A stretch of DNA of 64,000 bases, from contig JAVYIG010000884.1 of the NCBI GenBank assembly GCA_035222895.1, positions 364,278-428,277 of the forward strand, read 5' to 3'. This document shows, in pieces, positions 18,712 to 29,300 of the stretch. A program made the position numbers and the translations under genes. This stretch comes from Strongylocentrotus droebachiensis. Taxonomy: Eukaryota > Echinodermata > Echinoidea > Camarodonta > Strongylocentrotidae. Within the stretch, counting starts at the first letter, position 1, and every line of letters starts with the position of its first letter. Below the pieces are notes generated by a model that searched no databases, had not been told where the DNA came from, and saw only the letters and a list, made by a program, of their open reading frames with translations.

Positions 18712-18808
18712 AATTAGCTGTGAAGTTCAAGATCTCATCGTTGTTCCAATGCCTCAGCGCCTTCCTCAACTCGGCTTTAGTCCCTTCCAAATTTGTGCCA
18801 TTATCTAA
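18712..18808 (-). pseudogene. BEL/Pao integrase core fragment
   Basis: The minus strand reads DNGTNLEGTKAELRKALRHW, then NNDEIL, the second catalytic Asp region of Pao integrases (SDNGTNFVGA...). It is separated from its zinc-binding part (20119-20440) by the Harbinger insertion. Confidence 0.75.
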
Positions 18809-20060
18809 GAGGCTGTTCAGACCGGCAGAGATAGCGCGTGCTAGACCGCACTATCTCTGCGGTGTGGAAGGTACAACGTCGTTTCGGTCCGCCCAACAGC
18901 GAGCCACGGCGAGCCAAAACGGCGTGCCACTGGAGCACCTCTTGGGGGTGGTCCACGAGAGATAGCGTGGTCTAGCGCGCGCTATCTCTGCCGGTGTGAA
19001 CCCGAGCACGCCGTAAGTCATCATTCTACACGCGGGGAATTTCATACTCATTCTATTTTGGTGCGATCTGAATCTGAATCGGTACAACTCAACACTCCTA
19101 ATTTTATAGAGTAAAACACGTCGGAACATCGTGAAAATAGAAATATAGTAAGTAATGGGAACGTGAGTCCCATCAATGGCCCCCCGCACATTGAGGGAAG
19201 TTAAATCGGTTGTCAAAACCAGTAATCACTTCTTGCAGGGCTTCGTTTTTAGGGAAAGATATAACACTTTTCCCAAATATTTTAACTATGGATGAACATG
19301 TTTCGTGGGTTATCATGCACGCAGTTGATCGGCCAACTCCAAATAAATGTGATATTGTCCGATCTTCCACATTTGTTGCTAGCCTCCAAATGGTTATGGC
19401 AGCACGCTTCTCGACTGACACGGCTCCTCGAAGCACAGTGTCTTGTCTCTCCAGGCCTCGTCGAAGTTTGCGACATATAAACTTAAATGTTGCTTTACTC
19501 ATTCTGAAATTCTCCTTCCAGTCCAGGTCGGTGAAGCTATTCAGTACTACATTCCAGAAGCCATCACTACGAGGCTTCGACCACAACCCACGATCGATCA
19601 CTGTCCCCATTATCAAAACCATCAGGCTCTGAATTACCCGACGACGACGCTCCAAAAGCAACCTTTTTAAACTTTCGTCGTCTCTTCTGGGAGTTCGCTT
19701 CTCGTTATCCACTGTTGTATATCTATAGTTACCGGTACATCCATAATCCTGCTGCAATCCTGCTGTGATCACGTCCACAAACACAGTTAAAATACAAGAG
19801 TCTAGTTGAATCAAATTAGAAATACATGCACAATGTAACTACAACGCCATGAAATAGCACGCGAAATCTTTGACCGCTCTGACCTCATGATGTCATGCCT
19901 CATGGCAACAGGACCTCTCAAAAAAGGGGGTGCTACGATAGACCGCGCTCACACTGCGGTATGAATCCGGCGAATGCCAATGGGCGGACCATGGGTCGCG
20001 CTACGATAGCGCGATCCACGGTACGCCCACGGTCCCCCCTTGCGGTGTGAACAGCCTCCA
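18809..20060 (-). mobile_element. PIF/Harbinger transposon inserted in a BEL/Pao element
   Basis: The ends are gaggctgttcagaccggcag on the left and gcggtgtgaacagcctc on the right, an imperfect TIR. Both are followed inward by agatagcgcg or tacgatagcgcg words. An internal copy of the end motif (18955-19010) suggests a nested or duplicated terminus. The transposase lies on the minus strand inside it. Confidence 0.78.
19100..19814 (-). pseudogene. Harbinger (HARBI1-like) transposase
   Basis: ATG at 19814 opens a 213-residue frame. It contains LNSFTDLDWKENFRMSKATF, ICRKLRRGLERQDTVLRGAV, RAAITIWRLATNVEDRTISH and FGVGRSTACMITHETC, the helix-turn-helix part typical of HARBI1-like proteins. The DDE core starts in a shifted frame with VRGAIDGTHVPITY (first catalytic Asp), then stops. 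The second and third acidic residues are not recognisable, so the copy is truncated. Confidence 0.85.
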
Positions 20061-20118
20061 AGACAAACCTCTTTATTGGTCCTCTGCTGCTTATCATCCA
20101 TCAGATGGCATCGATACA

Positions 20119-20700
20119 TTAGCTGGTGTCAAGAAAGGCAGGTAGATCAGCCATCTTCTGCTTGCCGAACTTGGCCGGGTAGCGACGACAAGTTACACAC
20201 TTTCTTACCAAGCCTCTCACCAGGACCCCTGCTCCCAGAATCCAGTAGTACTGCTTGAGTTCTGCCAAAACATGATTTTGGCCTCGATGTCCAGCCTTCT
20301 CTTGCATGTGTCATACCAACAGTGCTGACACATGATACCTTCTAGGCAATATCCCCTGATGCTTTGCAGTGTCTGGGATCTTTGCTCGTCCAAGCCTGCC
20401 TCCTACCCTTAGTATCCCATCAAAATAGGATCCAACTTTGCAAGACTTGACCCCTTCTTCACGAGTCTCTCTCGTCCCTGTGGAGCTCTAACTCTCTCCC
20501 TTAATGTTGTCATCTCCTCAGCAAACGATTCGGTCTGTACAATGCTAAAGGATGTCGTTTTCAGCATAGTTCAAATCCTAAGTGTCTGCTCATTTCTTCA
20601 ACTGGAGTAGAGTTCTTTACCTTCCTTTTGAGGGTTTCCTTCGACCTCAGCCACCAAGCTTCCCCTGCTTTGAAATTTTAGGACGTCTTGGACCGTATTT
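20119..20700 (-). pseudogene. BEL/Pao pol: RNase H-integrase link and zinc-binding domain
   Basis: The minus readings in order are KEGKELYSS, EEMTTLRERVRAPQGRERLV, SSLAKLDPILMGY, ILRVGGRLGRAKIPD and ILPRRYHVSALLV. Next comes KAGHRGQNHVLAELKQYYWI, then VRGLVRKCVTCRRYPAKFGK and QKMADLP. This is the Pao integrase H2C2 zinc region. Stops and shifts occur near 20310 and 20390. Confidence 0.8.
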
Positions 20701-20909
20701 ATAAGATCATACCAAATCATACTGCAGCTAGTGGAATTTCTTGTGTTGCAATTAGTGGTGGGTTATTCCTTATTTTGACTTAACTATCTCTGACTAGCTC
20801 AACCATGCTGTCTCAAATCAACTGAATTACAACACTGCTATTACAGCAGGACCATGGAACTATAATGTGTCAAATATATTCCAAAAGTTTGGATTGTCAA
20901 TAATGTTCA
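20701..20909. other. AT-rich spacer inside the disrupted Pao element
   Basis: No coding similarity was recognised. Confidence 0.4.
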
Positions 20910-21281
20910 TTAAAAATGTTTCCAGTGCTCTATAAGACATGATGTATCGTGAAAAACAAATTTGTCGGCTACTTGAATCATACTATTTTCATTTTGGGAC
21001 CCACTGAATGTAATTGAAATATGACCATTTAATATATTGCTAGAAGTAATAAATCTTAACAGAATACATAGTTGGGTACCCGACAAAGTAAAAAGATATT
21101 GCTGAAACCAATCAACCACCTGAGCTTCCAGAGCTGCTTGATTTGGGTCATCTGTGTGATCTATTTGCAGGCGAGAGATGATGCTCTCAGCTGTTGGGAC
21201 AAAGGAATTGAGGAGTGAATACACAGAACTGTCTGTATGGGACCATAGGGAAAGATGAGCAGACATCATTCCCATTCTCAT
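20910..21281 (-). pseudogene. Possible HECT-like C-lobe fragment
   Basis: The open frame contains IISRLQIDHTDDPNQAALEA, VVDWFQQYLFTLSGTQLCIL and LRFITSSNILNGHISITFSG. It resembles the HECT-type fold (LLRFITGS...I.V.FN) found in multicopy G2E3-like genes of marine invertebrates. The catalytic Cys region is not clear. It lies inside the Pao element, so it came with another insertion. Confidence 0.4.
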
Positions 21282-21329
21282 GTGATGTAAAGCATAGAAT
21301 GAACTTTGAAGTACACTGCGTAGTCTCGT

Positions 21330-21638
21330 CCAGGGGGGTGTTTCATAAAGATGTTCGTAAAGTGACGCATGACTTTACGAACGACTTGTATATGAAAAGC
21401 CAAATGGGATGCTCAATCATTATTAAATACATCAACTAAAGTTGAACTGTGCAGATGTAGATGAACATTCTTATGATAGCAAACATTTTTAATGCAAAGT
21501 ATATTTTTTGCCATAATTTAATTGAGGTTATTGAAAATATCAGAAAAAACTTTGGGCATCCTATCTGGCACTTCATATACAAGTCGTTTGTAAAGTCATG
21601 CGTAACTTTACGAACAGCTTTATGAAACACCCCCCTGG
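21330..21638. mobile_element. Palindromic MITE (CCAGGGGGGTGTTTCATAAAG ends)
   Basis: The left end ccaggggggtgtttcataaa and the right end tttatgaaacaccccc(ctgg) are complementary. Complementarity continues inward for about 80 bp (gttcgtaaagtgacgcatg against catgcgtaactttacgaac). It belongs to the family at 27795, 30852 and 31341 by its terminal bases, but its subterminal sequence differs. Confidence 0.92.
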
Positions 21639-21644
21639 TTGAAT

Positions 21645-22146
21645 AGTGCATGAAGAGCAAAGCTTGTAGCAAAGCTCTGGACTACTGGCTATTCACCTCC
21701 GGATCATCCTCTCTGATCCCATCCTTCGCTATGGGACATGTGGGCCATCTCTCCTCCGGCTGGTGTAGAAAGGCTAGTCCCACAAACCACTTCTCCTCAT
21801 CTTTCAGATCAGACGGTCACATATGCCTCTGGAGTCTGGATACAATGTCTGCCGGATTCTCCTTTGTGCCAACATGTCTCCATTGGTCTATCTCTGTTGC
21901 GTTGTGTATGATAGCCACCCTGTTTGACACAAGGACACAAAACCTTCTGTGTTCATTCTTGATATAGTACAGAACTATCATACTATCAGTCCTAAAGTAT
22001 GATTTCTTTACAGGCAGGTCTAGTTCTCCTCTAAACATGACATCCATATTCATAGCGAGTGTAGCTGCCATCAATTCTAGACGGGTTATCGTGACAGCCT
22101 TTACTGGAGCAAGGCGTGACTTAGCCATAATGAGACTGCTATGCAC
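21645..22146 (-). pseudogene. BEL/Pao RNase H region
   Basis: ATG at 22146 opens MAKSRLAPVKAVTITRLELM, then ELDLPVKKSYFRTDSMIVLY, HRRFCVLVSNRVAII and WRHVGTKENPADIVS, the Pao RNase H block. After a stop near 21815 it continues DEEKWFVGLAFLHQPEERWP and DDDPEVNSQ up to the MITE. Confidence 0.85.
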
Positions 22147-22840
22147 CTATCCTTCTCCATTACTCATCACTAGGCCCCCCCCCAAAAAAAAAGGTTGTTT
22201 GGTTGTCCTCGATTGCTTTTCTGGAGTATAGGGGCAGGCAGGCATATTTTTTTTCTCCATTTAAAAAAAAATTCATTGGGATGTCAAGCATTAAATCATA
22301 CAAAGTCAATAAAACAGATTAATATGGTAAAAGACTACCGGTAGTTTAATATCATATTTGTTAACATATGTACAATGAATATTTACAAGACCAACACAGA
22401 AAGAGTTTTGGCTTTCAAATACAGTACCTTTTAAAATTTGAATGAACATCATTTTGGAAAATGGCAAGTTAATAATATCAAACATTTCGTCCTTCTTGTT
22501 GAACAGTGTTTTTTTTTTGTCTGCGGCAATGCAAGACCTTGTGCTTGGCTCATGAGAATAGCCAGCACATTTTGCCTGGGAGCCTCTACGGGTGGTACCA
22601 GCACCACATCATCATCAACTCTGCCACGGCCATAGGAATCCTGTAGTGTTGAGATTGACTCATTCAACTTTACTCTCCCCAACTTTAACCTTTAACACAT
22701 ATCATTTTGAGCTCATCTTTCTCCGGGAGATTCTCAATATTTGAATCGTACAAATGTGATATTGTTCAAAAGGGCTCAGCAGCTGCTCTGCAATAGCCCT
22801 TTTCAATGCGGACTTAGAGCTCTTTACCAAAGACTCTGAT
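22147..22840. other. AT-rich spacer and degraded Pao 3' end
   Basis: A tract of C and A homopolymers (22170-22190) is followed by non-coding sequence. A minus ORF at 22449-22682 (RVKLNESISTLQDSYGRGRV) may be the tail of the Pao integrase at 22841-23215, but I do not recognise it. Confidence 0.3.
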
Positions 22841-23215
22841 GTGGAGAGGCAGGTGTGGTGAACTTTCAGGTTGTACCTTGCTCAGCACAGAATTCTTTCA
22901 GCTGCTTTAGATTCCAGCCTTTCACTATCTCTCTCAACTCCCGCTCTGCTCCCACATATCACTCATAATGCATGCTGGTTGACCTCTGACTGCAAAAAAC
23001 CTGTGAAGTGTTAGCATGAACTCCATCGTGGAGCAATCACTAGCCAGCTCCAAGTGGACTGCTCTGGTGTTCAGACAGGTGAAAATTACGCCATAGTATT
23101 TTGCTGTCTTATTTCTTCCAAGCTTCACCTTGTATGGGCCAAAGTGATCAGTAGATGTGTAATAGAAAGGTGAGGTGAATGGTGTAACACGATGGATAGG
23201 AAGATTTGCCATCAT
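22841..23215 (-). pseudogene. Second BEL/Pao integrase core
   Basis: The minus strand reads MMANLPIHRVTPFTSPFYYT, STDHFGPYKVKLGRNKTAKY, YGVIFTCLNTRAVHLELASD, RFFAVRGQPACIMSDM and, after a shift, GWNLKQLKEFCAEQGT. The first two catalytic Asp positions are visible (TDHFG, MSD). Its position upstream of an RNase H block shows it belongs to a different insertion from 18712-22146. Confidence 0.85.
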
Positions 23216-24364
23216 TGCGTTCTGACTTCTTGGAAAGACGAAGTGATATTAGGCGCGGGGCGTTATATACTACTGACCTACATTGTCTCCGACGGAGTCT
23301 GATGTCACAAGAAGACTTAGTCTGTGTTCACAGACTCTTTGCGTTTTTCTCTTCGGAGAAAACCTTAGCTGAGTCTATCTGAATAACCGTTATGGATCGT
23401 TTTTAGCACGAACTTGTCAGTAGTGATCTGTTGCTAATTTTTTTTGAAAGTTTTCAATATAATTTTGATACGCGGCAAGTCTCATTGTCTTCATTGAGCC
23501 CAGAGCTGCTAATTCGACCACGTGTAACTGTGATTCCATCATGTTAAACTTAAGGGAACGGAGCGGGTTATATGACTTGACGCTGAACTTTTTGCCCTGG
23601 CGCGCCCCACTCGGATAGCAGCGTCTGGTACGGATTAGGCCTTACAAAAGACCTTATAGTCAGTTTTCCCCAGGAAAAGAAAGAAAGAGTTTTGACAGGT
23701 CATTTTTTCTTTCTAGACACAGGTAAAGATCTGGGGGGGGGGGGGGGTCGATTCTCCTTAACTTTGAAGTAAAGAAGGATGATCGCTTTCCTTTGATGTC
23801 TACATCACTCCATATTCGATGAAATTCCATCCATGTTGATTCTTGAACCGTGCTTCTAATAGCTTCTCCATCAGCATGAATGGATTCAGCAACTTTGCAA
23901 ATTGTCGTCTTCAAATGATGAGGGGGTCATTAAAGAGGTTCATCAGTCTAATAGTATAAATTGAATCATTGCTCATACGGTTGACTGTTCTCAAATAGCA
24001 CCGTGACAGTCACAACAACATTTAAACAAAATCAAAACTTACAGTTAATTTTGTAATAAGATGTCAACCAACAATGTAACCAATTCCTGTTTCGTAATGA
24101 TGTTTTGTCTGTAGCCTTCAATTATCGCTACTTCTTACTAATATCTTGTGGGAAATTTCCTAGACTTTACATGTACGTCCATACTCGGATTTCATTCCAA
24201 ACTTGCCGTCTTGTTGCGCTTTGCCCGATGCAGATTTTTTATGTCTACAGAGATTTTAGGAATGCTCTCCTTGTCCAGTTTTGCATTGAAAACAGGTTCA
24301 TTCGCTATGAATAAAAGTTTAAATTTAAAAAATGATTATCACATTTCTTTGATCTCTATATCAG
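23216..24364. other. Intergenic, mostly unrecognised
   Basis: This holds a minus ORF at 23660-23914 (VAESIHADGEAIRSTVQEST) that I do not recognise, a G tract at 23732-23747, and AT-rich sequence. No RNA or repeat identity. Confidence 0.4.
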
Positions 24365-24605
24365 TCAGTCCACAAATCTTGCAATCAACAATAACTGATG
24401 AGAATGGCTCATCGAAAGCCGGAATGGGCCTCGATGGTGCTGGAGGAATTTTCTGTTTCGGTTTCCCAACCATCTGCAAACATGGCATGCCCTACAAAAT
24501 TCAGAAGCATAACGTCTCAGCACTGGCCTAAAAGAACTGCTTGACGATTCTTTGCACAATTTTCTTCGCGCCAAGGTGCCCGCCGAGACCGATTTCATGT
24601 GAAAC
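24365..24605 (-). pseudogene. Gypsy integrase zinc-binding relic
   Basis: Three frames are needed: HEIGLGGHLGAKKIVQRIVK, then FRPVLRRYASEFCRACHVC, then MVGKPKQKIPPAPSRPIPAF and DEPFSSVIVDC. This is the H2C2 finger and start of the core of a Ty3/gypsy integrase, with at least two frameshifts. Confidence 0.75.
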
Positions 24606-24834
24606 AGAAACCAGGAACCAGAGTCAACTTATTTTTAAAAGTTGCCTCTGGTTCCCAGGGGTTTAACCAGAACCAGGTGCCATTTTCTGAAAACAGATAT
24701 TGACAACCAATTACACAAGTTGAATAAGCTCAAACATTCAATGTAAAATTCCATCATCTTTGGCAGGAGCCTCAGGTGAAAGAGAATAGTCTGCTGTTCT
24801 ATCTTTCACAGCAATGAGTTGAAAATAGTGCAGA

Positions 24835-25655
24835 TCTTTGGCATTTGCCTTCGGGTTATACGCATATCAACATTGTCCCCATTTATCATGTATCCGAGAT
24901 GTCCTTCACTCCTGGACATTTGCTTTGGGGTTATTCGCATATCAACATTGTCCCCATTAATCATGTATCGGAGATGTCCTTCACTCCTGGACATTTGCCT
25001 TGGGGTTATTCGCATATCGACATTGTCCCCATTAATCATGTATCGGAGATGTCGTTCACTCCTGGACATTTGCCTTGGGGTTATACGCATATCGACATTG
25101 TCCCCATTAATCATGTATCTGAGATGTCCTTCACTCCTGGACATTTGCCTTGGTGTTATACGCATCGACATTGTCCCCATTAATCATGTATCGGAGATGT
25201 CGTTCACTCCTGGACATTTGCCTTGGTGTTATACGCATATCGACATTGTCCCCATTAATCATGTATCGGAGATGTCCTTCACTCCTGGACATTTGCCTTG
25301 GTGTTATACACATCGACATTGTCCCCATTAATCATGTATCGGAGATGTCGTTCACTCCTGGACATTTGCCTTGGTATTATACACATATCGACATTGTCCC
25401 CATTAATCATGTATCCGAGATGTCCTTCACTCCTGGACATTTGCCTTGGTGTTATATGCATATCGAGTTTGTCCCCAGTAATCATGTATCGGAGATGTCC
25501 TTCACTCCTGTACATTTGCCTTGGGGTTATACGCATATCAACATTGTCTCCATTTATCATGTATCCGAGATGTCCTTCACTCCTGGACATTTGCTGTGGG
25601 GTTATACGCATATCAACATTGTCCCCATTTATCATGTATCCAAGATGTATAGATT
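24835..25655 (-). repeat. 75-bp tandem array encoding a 25-residue repeat
   Basis: About eleven units (75 bp, some 71 bp) run with consensus starting ctcctggacatttgccttgg. On the minus strand each encodes ITPRQMSRSEGHLGYMINGD, then NVDMR. The 4-bp deletions in some units break the frame. The array grows out of the ORF at 25656-25896, whose last segment is one normal repeat unit. Confidence 0.88.
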
Positions 25656-25896
25656 TATTGTTGGCATCCAGGACGACTGGATCGTTAGCTAGTTCTTTTT
25701 CTTTCTTCATGTCTTGTTCAAGGGACTCTCTCCACTTATGTACTTTGCCGTGGTAATTACTGCCAAAGGCTACCTGGTGCCTCAATACAGTTGGGCAAAA
25801 CACAGAAAGACCCCTTGCTTGCAAGCGAGATATTGCCTTGTCCCTGCATCCTCCTCTCTTTACAGTCAAAGCCGTCATCAGCTGATGAGCATTCAT
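25656..25896 (-). pseudogene. DUF6589-like multicopy protein fragment
   Basis: MNAHQLMTALTVKRGGCRDK, LQARGLSVFCPTVLRHQ and VLDANNKSIHLGYMINGDNV lead straight into the repeat array. The GDNVDM...RQMS pattern is like the (G)DNxD...RHQ segment of DUF6589-type proteins carried by transposable elements. Tentative. Confidence 0.4.
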
Positions 25897-26105
25897 TCGA
25901 TCACTCCAATGCTTTTTGCGATATCACAAACGATTTCCTCAGCGCTCTCATTTGGAGATTCCTTGATCCCAATGATGCGTTCATTATTTCCTCTTGAATA
26001 CTGCTCCAAGTTATTCATTTCACGGGATACACTTCTCAACTCATCTTTGACCCTCTCCACCGACTTCGCGTCAACGGATACTTCAAGATCATGGAGACGT
26101 GCCAC
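25897..26105 (-). pseudogene. LINE ORF1-like coiled-coil fragment
   Basis: The readings VERVKDELRSVSREMNNLEQ, YSRGNNERIIGIKESPNESA and EIVCDIAKSIGV match the NLEQYSRRNNLRIFGI motif of L1/CR1-type ORF1 RNA-binding proteins. It is joined to unrelated coding relics on both sides. Confidence 0.65.
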
Positions 26106-26353
26106 AAAGTTAATCCCAGTGATCCCTCCTTGTTGGAGTCTTTGAGCATCAGGCGACGCCTCTTGAATGTGGGTGTCGACACCAAAGATCCAATCTCTGA
26201 AACTGTCCCACGAACAGACAGTCTCTTGTTGTTTGGGCTGGTGGCAGCCACGCCAAGGCTCACCACTGCGGGCCTGATGATCAGTTCCACCTTAGCATGG
26301 TCAATTTCGAAATCATGGAGACGTGCCATCATCTCTTCAATCAAGCCAGACAA
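26106..26353 (-). pseudogene. Unrecognised relic ORF
   Basis: MSGLIEEMMARLHDFEIDHA and LVSTPTFKRRRLMLKDSNKE are visible. The TPTFKRRR segment is reminiscent of N-terminal parts of the same multicopy family as 25656-25896. Low confidence. Confidence 0.25.
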
Positions 26354-26559
26354 CTTCTTTTCATGCTTCTCCGTAACTCTCCATTCCTACAGTAGAGCAA
26401 AGAACCTGCAGCCCCCATGATGCCTGGTTTCAATGTTTTCAATGTTTTTTGTGCAGACAGTTTTGCAGTACCTGTAGCAATCGTGGGACGGATGGCAGCA
26501 GCCTTAAGACAGGACAGAAATGTTTGTGCCTGTTCCTCGAGTTCCCTCTCTTGATCATC

Positions 26560-26960
26560 ATCTAAATCTCAGTCAATGATCATCATGTTGTCCTCCTCAT
26601 TGATCTCAATTTCTGAGTCCGAGTTCTCATCCTCGTGGATCTCAATTTCTGAGTCTGAGTTGTTCTCCTCATGGATCTTGAGTTCTGACTCAGAGTTGCG
26701 CTCTGCCTCCACCTCATCTTCTTTGTGCTCTCCATTATCTTGACTGCCGCTGTCTCTGCCCTTATTTTTCCTCTGACCAGGACGACGCTTGCTGCTTTAA
26801 AGTAGCTAGGCTTTCACGGCTTGCTTTGTCTCAAGGGTTCCCATGGGAGCACCTACCTGTTGAATGAGGAGAAGGTCGTCAATGGTACTTGTGGAGAATG
26901 ATTTTTCGCCAGTCAGTAAGCACGTTCTTCATGGCTGAAAATGCCCTCTCTAATTCCTAA
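26560..26960 (-). pseudogene. hAT-type transposase C-terminal relic with acidic tail
   Basis: ERAFSAMKNVLTDWRK on the minus strand is the hAT C-terminal dimerisation motif (ERxFSxMKxIKT). A shifted continuation and a basic/acidic tail follow (SKRRPGQRKNKGRD, then SESELKIHEENNSDSEIEIH). In-frame stops are present. Confidence 0.5.
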
Positions 26961-27229
26961 TTAGAGATGGGATAGACAAGAACAATGGCCACGTATACAT
27001 GTAAATAAGGAAATATGTTTTAACTCAAGTTGAGCCAAAACACATTTCTCCCTGTGCATAATGGTTGGAATGCAGAGAACTGAAGCTGCCCTATTAACAA
27101 AAAAATCTGGTCTTCAACAAAGAGCATGATAACACTATTGTTTTTTCAATTCATGAGGGTTCCAATCATAACTACAAAACAAAACAAGACAGTGGGACAC
27201 TTAACTGTCATAACTGCATTCATCCAACC
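26961..27229. other. Spacer, nothing recognised
   Basis: AT-rich sequence without coding similarity or repeat structure that I can identify. Confidence 0.4.
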
Positions 27230-27782
27230 ATTTGGCAGACTGGGCATGTTCTACAAAAACTGGAAACATCCTGTCTCAACCCTGGCCAAAAGAAATGCTT
27301 CAAGATTCTTTGGCCTGTTTGTTTACCCCTAGGTGCCCATTAAGTCCCAGTTCATGAGACACATTTAAGATCTGCCTACGAAACACCTTTGGCACTACCA
27401 CTTGGTGAACTTCACTCCAATCCTCGTCCGGTGAGGCCTCCACTGGTCTCCACTTCCTCATCAATACTCCTCCCTTCCTATAGAAACAGACTCTTTCTTT
27501 ACCAGCCTCTTCCTCCGACAGAGCACTATCTCTTATTCCTACCAACTCAGAATCTTTCCCCTGAGCGTCTATCAAAGACTCCTTATTCAATCCTATCCTA
27601 CTTTCATCAACCTGTCGAACTGTGCTACTCTTCACAGATGGTTTGCCACGATCTACCTGACAGAAAACACTACCATCATCCAACCAACAGAAAATACTGT
27701 CGTCCAAGGACACATCATCTGAACCAGCCTTCTCTGAAGACTGTTCTAACTCTATCTTCATCTCCTCCACCTTCTTAGTCAA
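27230..27782 (-). pseudogene. Ty3/gypsy pol: RNase H-integrase junction and zinc finger
   Basis: ATG at 27782 opens MTKKVEEMKIELEQ. Then come GVLMRKWRPVEASPDEDWSE, VHQVVVPKVFRRQILNVSHE and LGLNGHLGVNK; after a frameshift near 27305 comes RILKHFFWPGLRQDVSSFCR, then TCPVCQMVG. This is the HH-CC zinc-binding domain that precedes the integrase core, which is missing. Confidence 0.82.
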
Positions 27783-27794
27783 TTCATTGATCTG

Positions 27795-28087
27795 GGGGGT
27801 GTTTCACAAAGATCCTAAGTTGGACTTAACAGTTATGGAAAGCCGTTAGCGTCTTTGAAAATATTTTGTAAAAGTTATTTTAAAAGGCATAAGATGTGGA
27901 TTCAAATCATTCATATTATCTATTATCAAGGAGATTTCATGTCCTTGATGTGGAATTACTAAAAAGTCCAAAATACTTGAAATTTCGCCTTTGAATATTT
28001 TTTGTTATAAGTCTACAAACGGCTCTCCATAATTTCCAAGTCCAACTTAGAGACAAGCTCAACTTAGGATCTTTGTGGAACACCCCC
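27795..28087. mobile_element. Harbinger-like MITE with CTG target duplication
   Basis: The ends are gggggtgtttcacaaagatc and gatctttgtggaacaccccc. CTG flanks it at 27792-27794 and 28088-28090. The unoccupied version of the site (gatctggtcaaaaacatg) exists at 28494-28511 in a duplicated segment. A 3-bp CWG duplication is a PIF/Harbinger trait. Confidence 0.9.
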
Positions 28088-28565
28088 CTGGTCAAAACAT
28101 GTGACGGAAACACATCCGGCATTTCTTCAACCAGTTGCCCCAGCATTCCCTCTCGTACGTCCTTGGTGTGTTGTGTCCTTTGTTGATGTACCATCATAGC
28201 CATCAAACACGACTGTTGATGGCCTGATCCTTCCTCTTGAATGTGTAGTCAGCAGCAATTTATCCATTCATGTTGGTCGGGATTGCTATTTCAACAGTTA
28301 TCGCTGAGTCCACGTTGACTTTGCTGGTTGCATGCACCCCTGTCGAGATGCTGCGCAAGCTGGATCATATGAGACGCTGTTGCTCTATCATGCCTCGCCC
28401 CCTTGTCAGGCCACCGCTGGTCTTCATACTTCTCATTAGGATCTGATCGATGGTGAGATCTTGGAGATGCCGTGACTCCACCTCTGAATCCATTGATCTG
28501 GTCAAAAACATGTGACGGAAACACATCTGGCTTTTTTTCAACCAGTTGCTCCGTTTTCTCATCAT
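28088..28565 (-). pseudogene. Duplicated relic of an unrecognised multicopy coding element
   Basis: The segment LVEEMPDVFPSHVLTR (28200-28090) and its copy WLKKSQMCFRHMFLTRSMDS (28565-28490, shifted frame) show a duplication offset of about 410 bp. The second copy continues ILMRSMKTSGGLTRGRGMIE, a GGxTRGRG motif I associate with multicopy transposon-linked proteins of marine invertebrates. Function unknown. Confidence 0.45.
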
Positions 28566-29300
28566 TTCATTTCATTTCAATTATTGACCAATAAAATAAA
28601 AAAATATATACAAAAACATCAATACAATAGAAGAACAATATCAAAGAACAACAACATAAAAAGTAATAATGGCCCTGATAGAAGAAAGACTGCTTGTAAT
28701 CGGGACCCTACTTACAAGTACATTATAATAGAAATATAAATTTAAATGCACACGCACACACACACACAAGCACGCACGTACACTCACACCCACCCGACAG
28801 GATAGAGCAAAGATATAAGAGGAAGGAAAAAATACATGATAAAGAACTACTAAGAGAGATGAAAATTATTTAAAAATTTGAATAATTGTAACTTGCACAA
28901 TGCTTTGAATCTGGACAGTGTTGTGCTATTTCTTATGTCACTAATCAACATATTCTGTACAGGAGTCAAACTCTTCACTGGATAAGGCAAGACCTTCTCA
29001 CCTAAAATATCATTACCCAACAGTAATGGTAGATATATGACAAGCAATTTACTCTTGTCTAAGGGTTGAATAACAGTTTTGATCGGGGTATTTGATGCAG
29101 TGTTGAAGTTATTCCATTGCTAGTAGCTCATCGTACAAAGTTGCTTGGATGGTAGATAATTGGCAGGAAATTTGTTCTTGTCTAAGGGTTTAAATAACAG
29201 TTTTGATCAAGGTATTTGATGCAGTGTTGAAGTTATACTGTTGCTAGTAGCTCATTGTACAATTGACAGGAAATTTGCTTCTGTTTAATGGTTGAATAAC
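28566..29300. repeat. LINE-tail-like and short tandem repeats
   Basis: 28566-28800 has tcatttcatttcaattatt and a CA-rich tract, like the 3' end of LINEs. 29040-29290 holds about two and a half copies of a 120-bp unit (cttgtctaagggttgaataa ... gttgctagtagctcattgta). Confidence 0.5.

Noticed and set aside
24819-25756. Plus-strand ORFs with ISTLSPLIMYRRCPSLLDIC repeats
   Set aside because: Antisense reading of the 75-bp array; the minus frame links to a recognisable protein segment, the plus frame does not.
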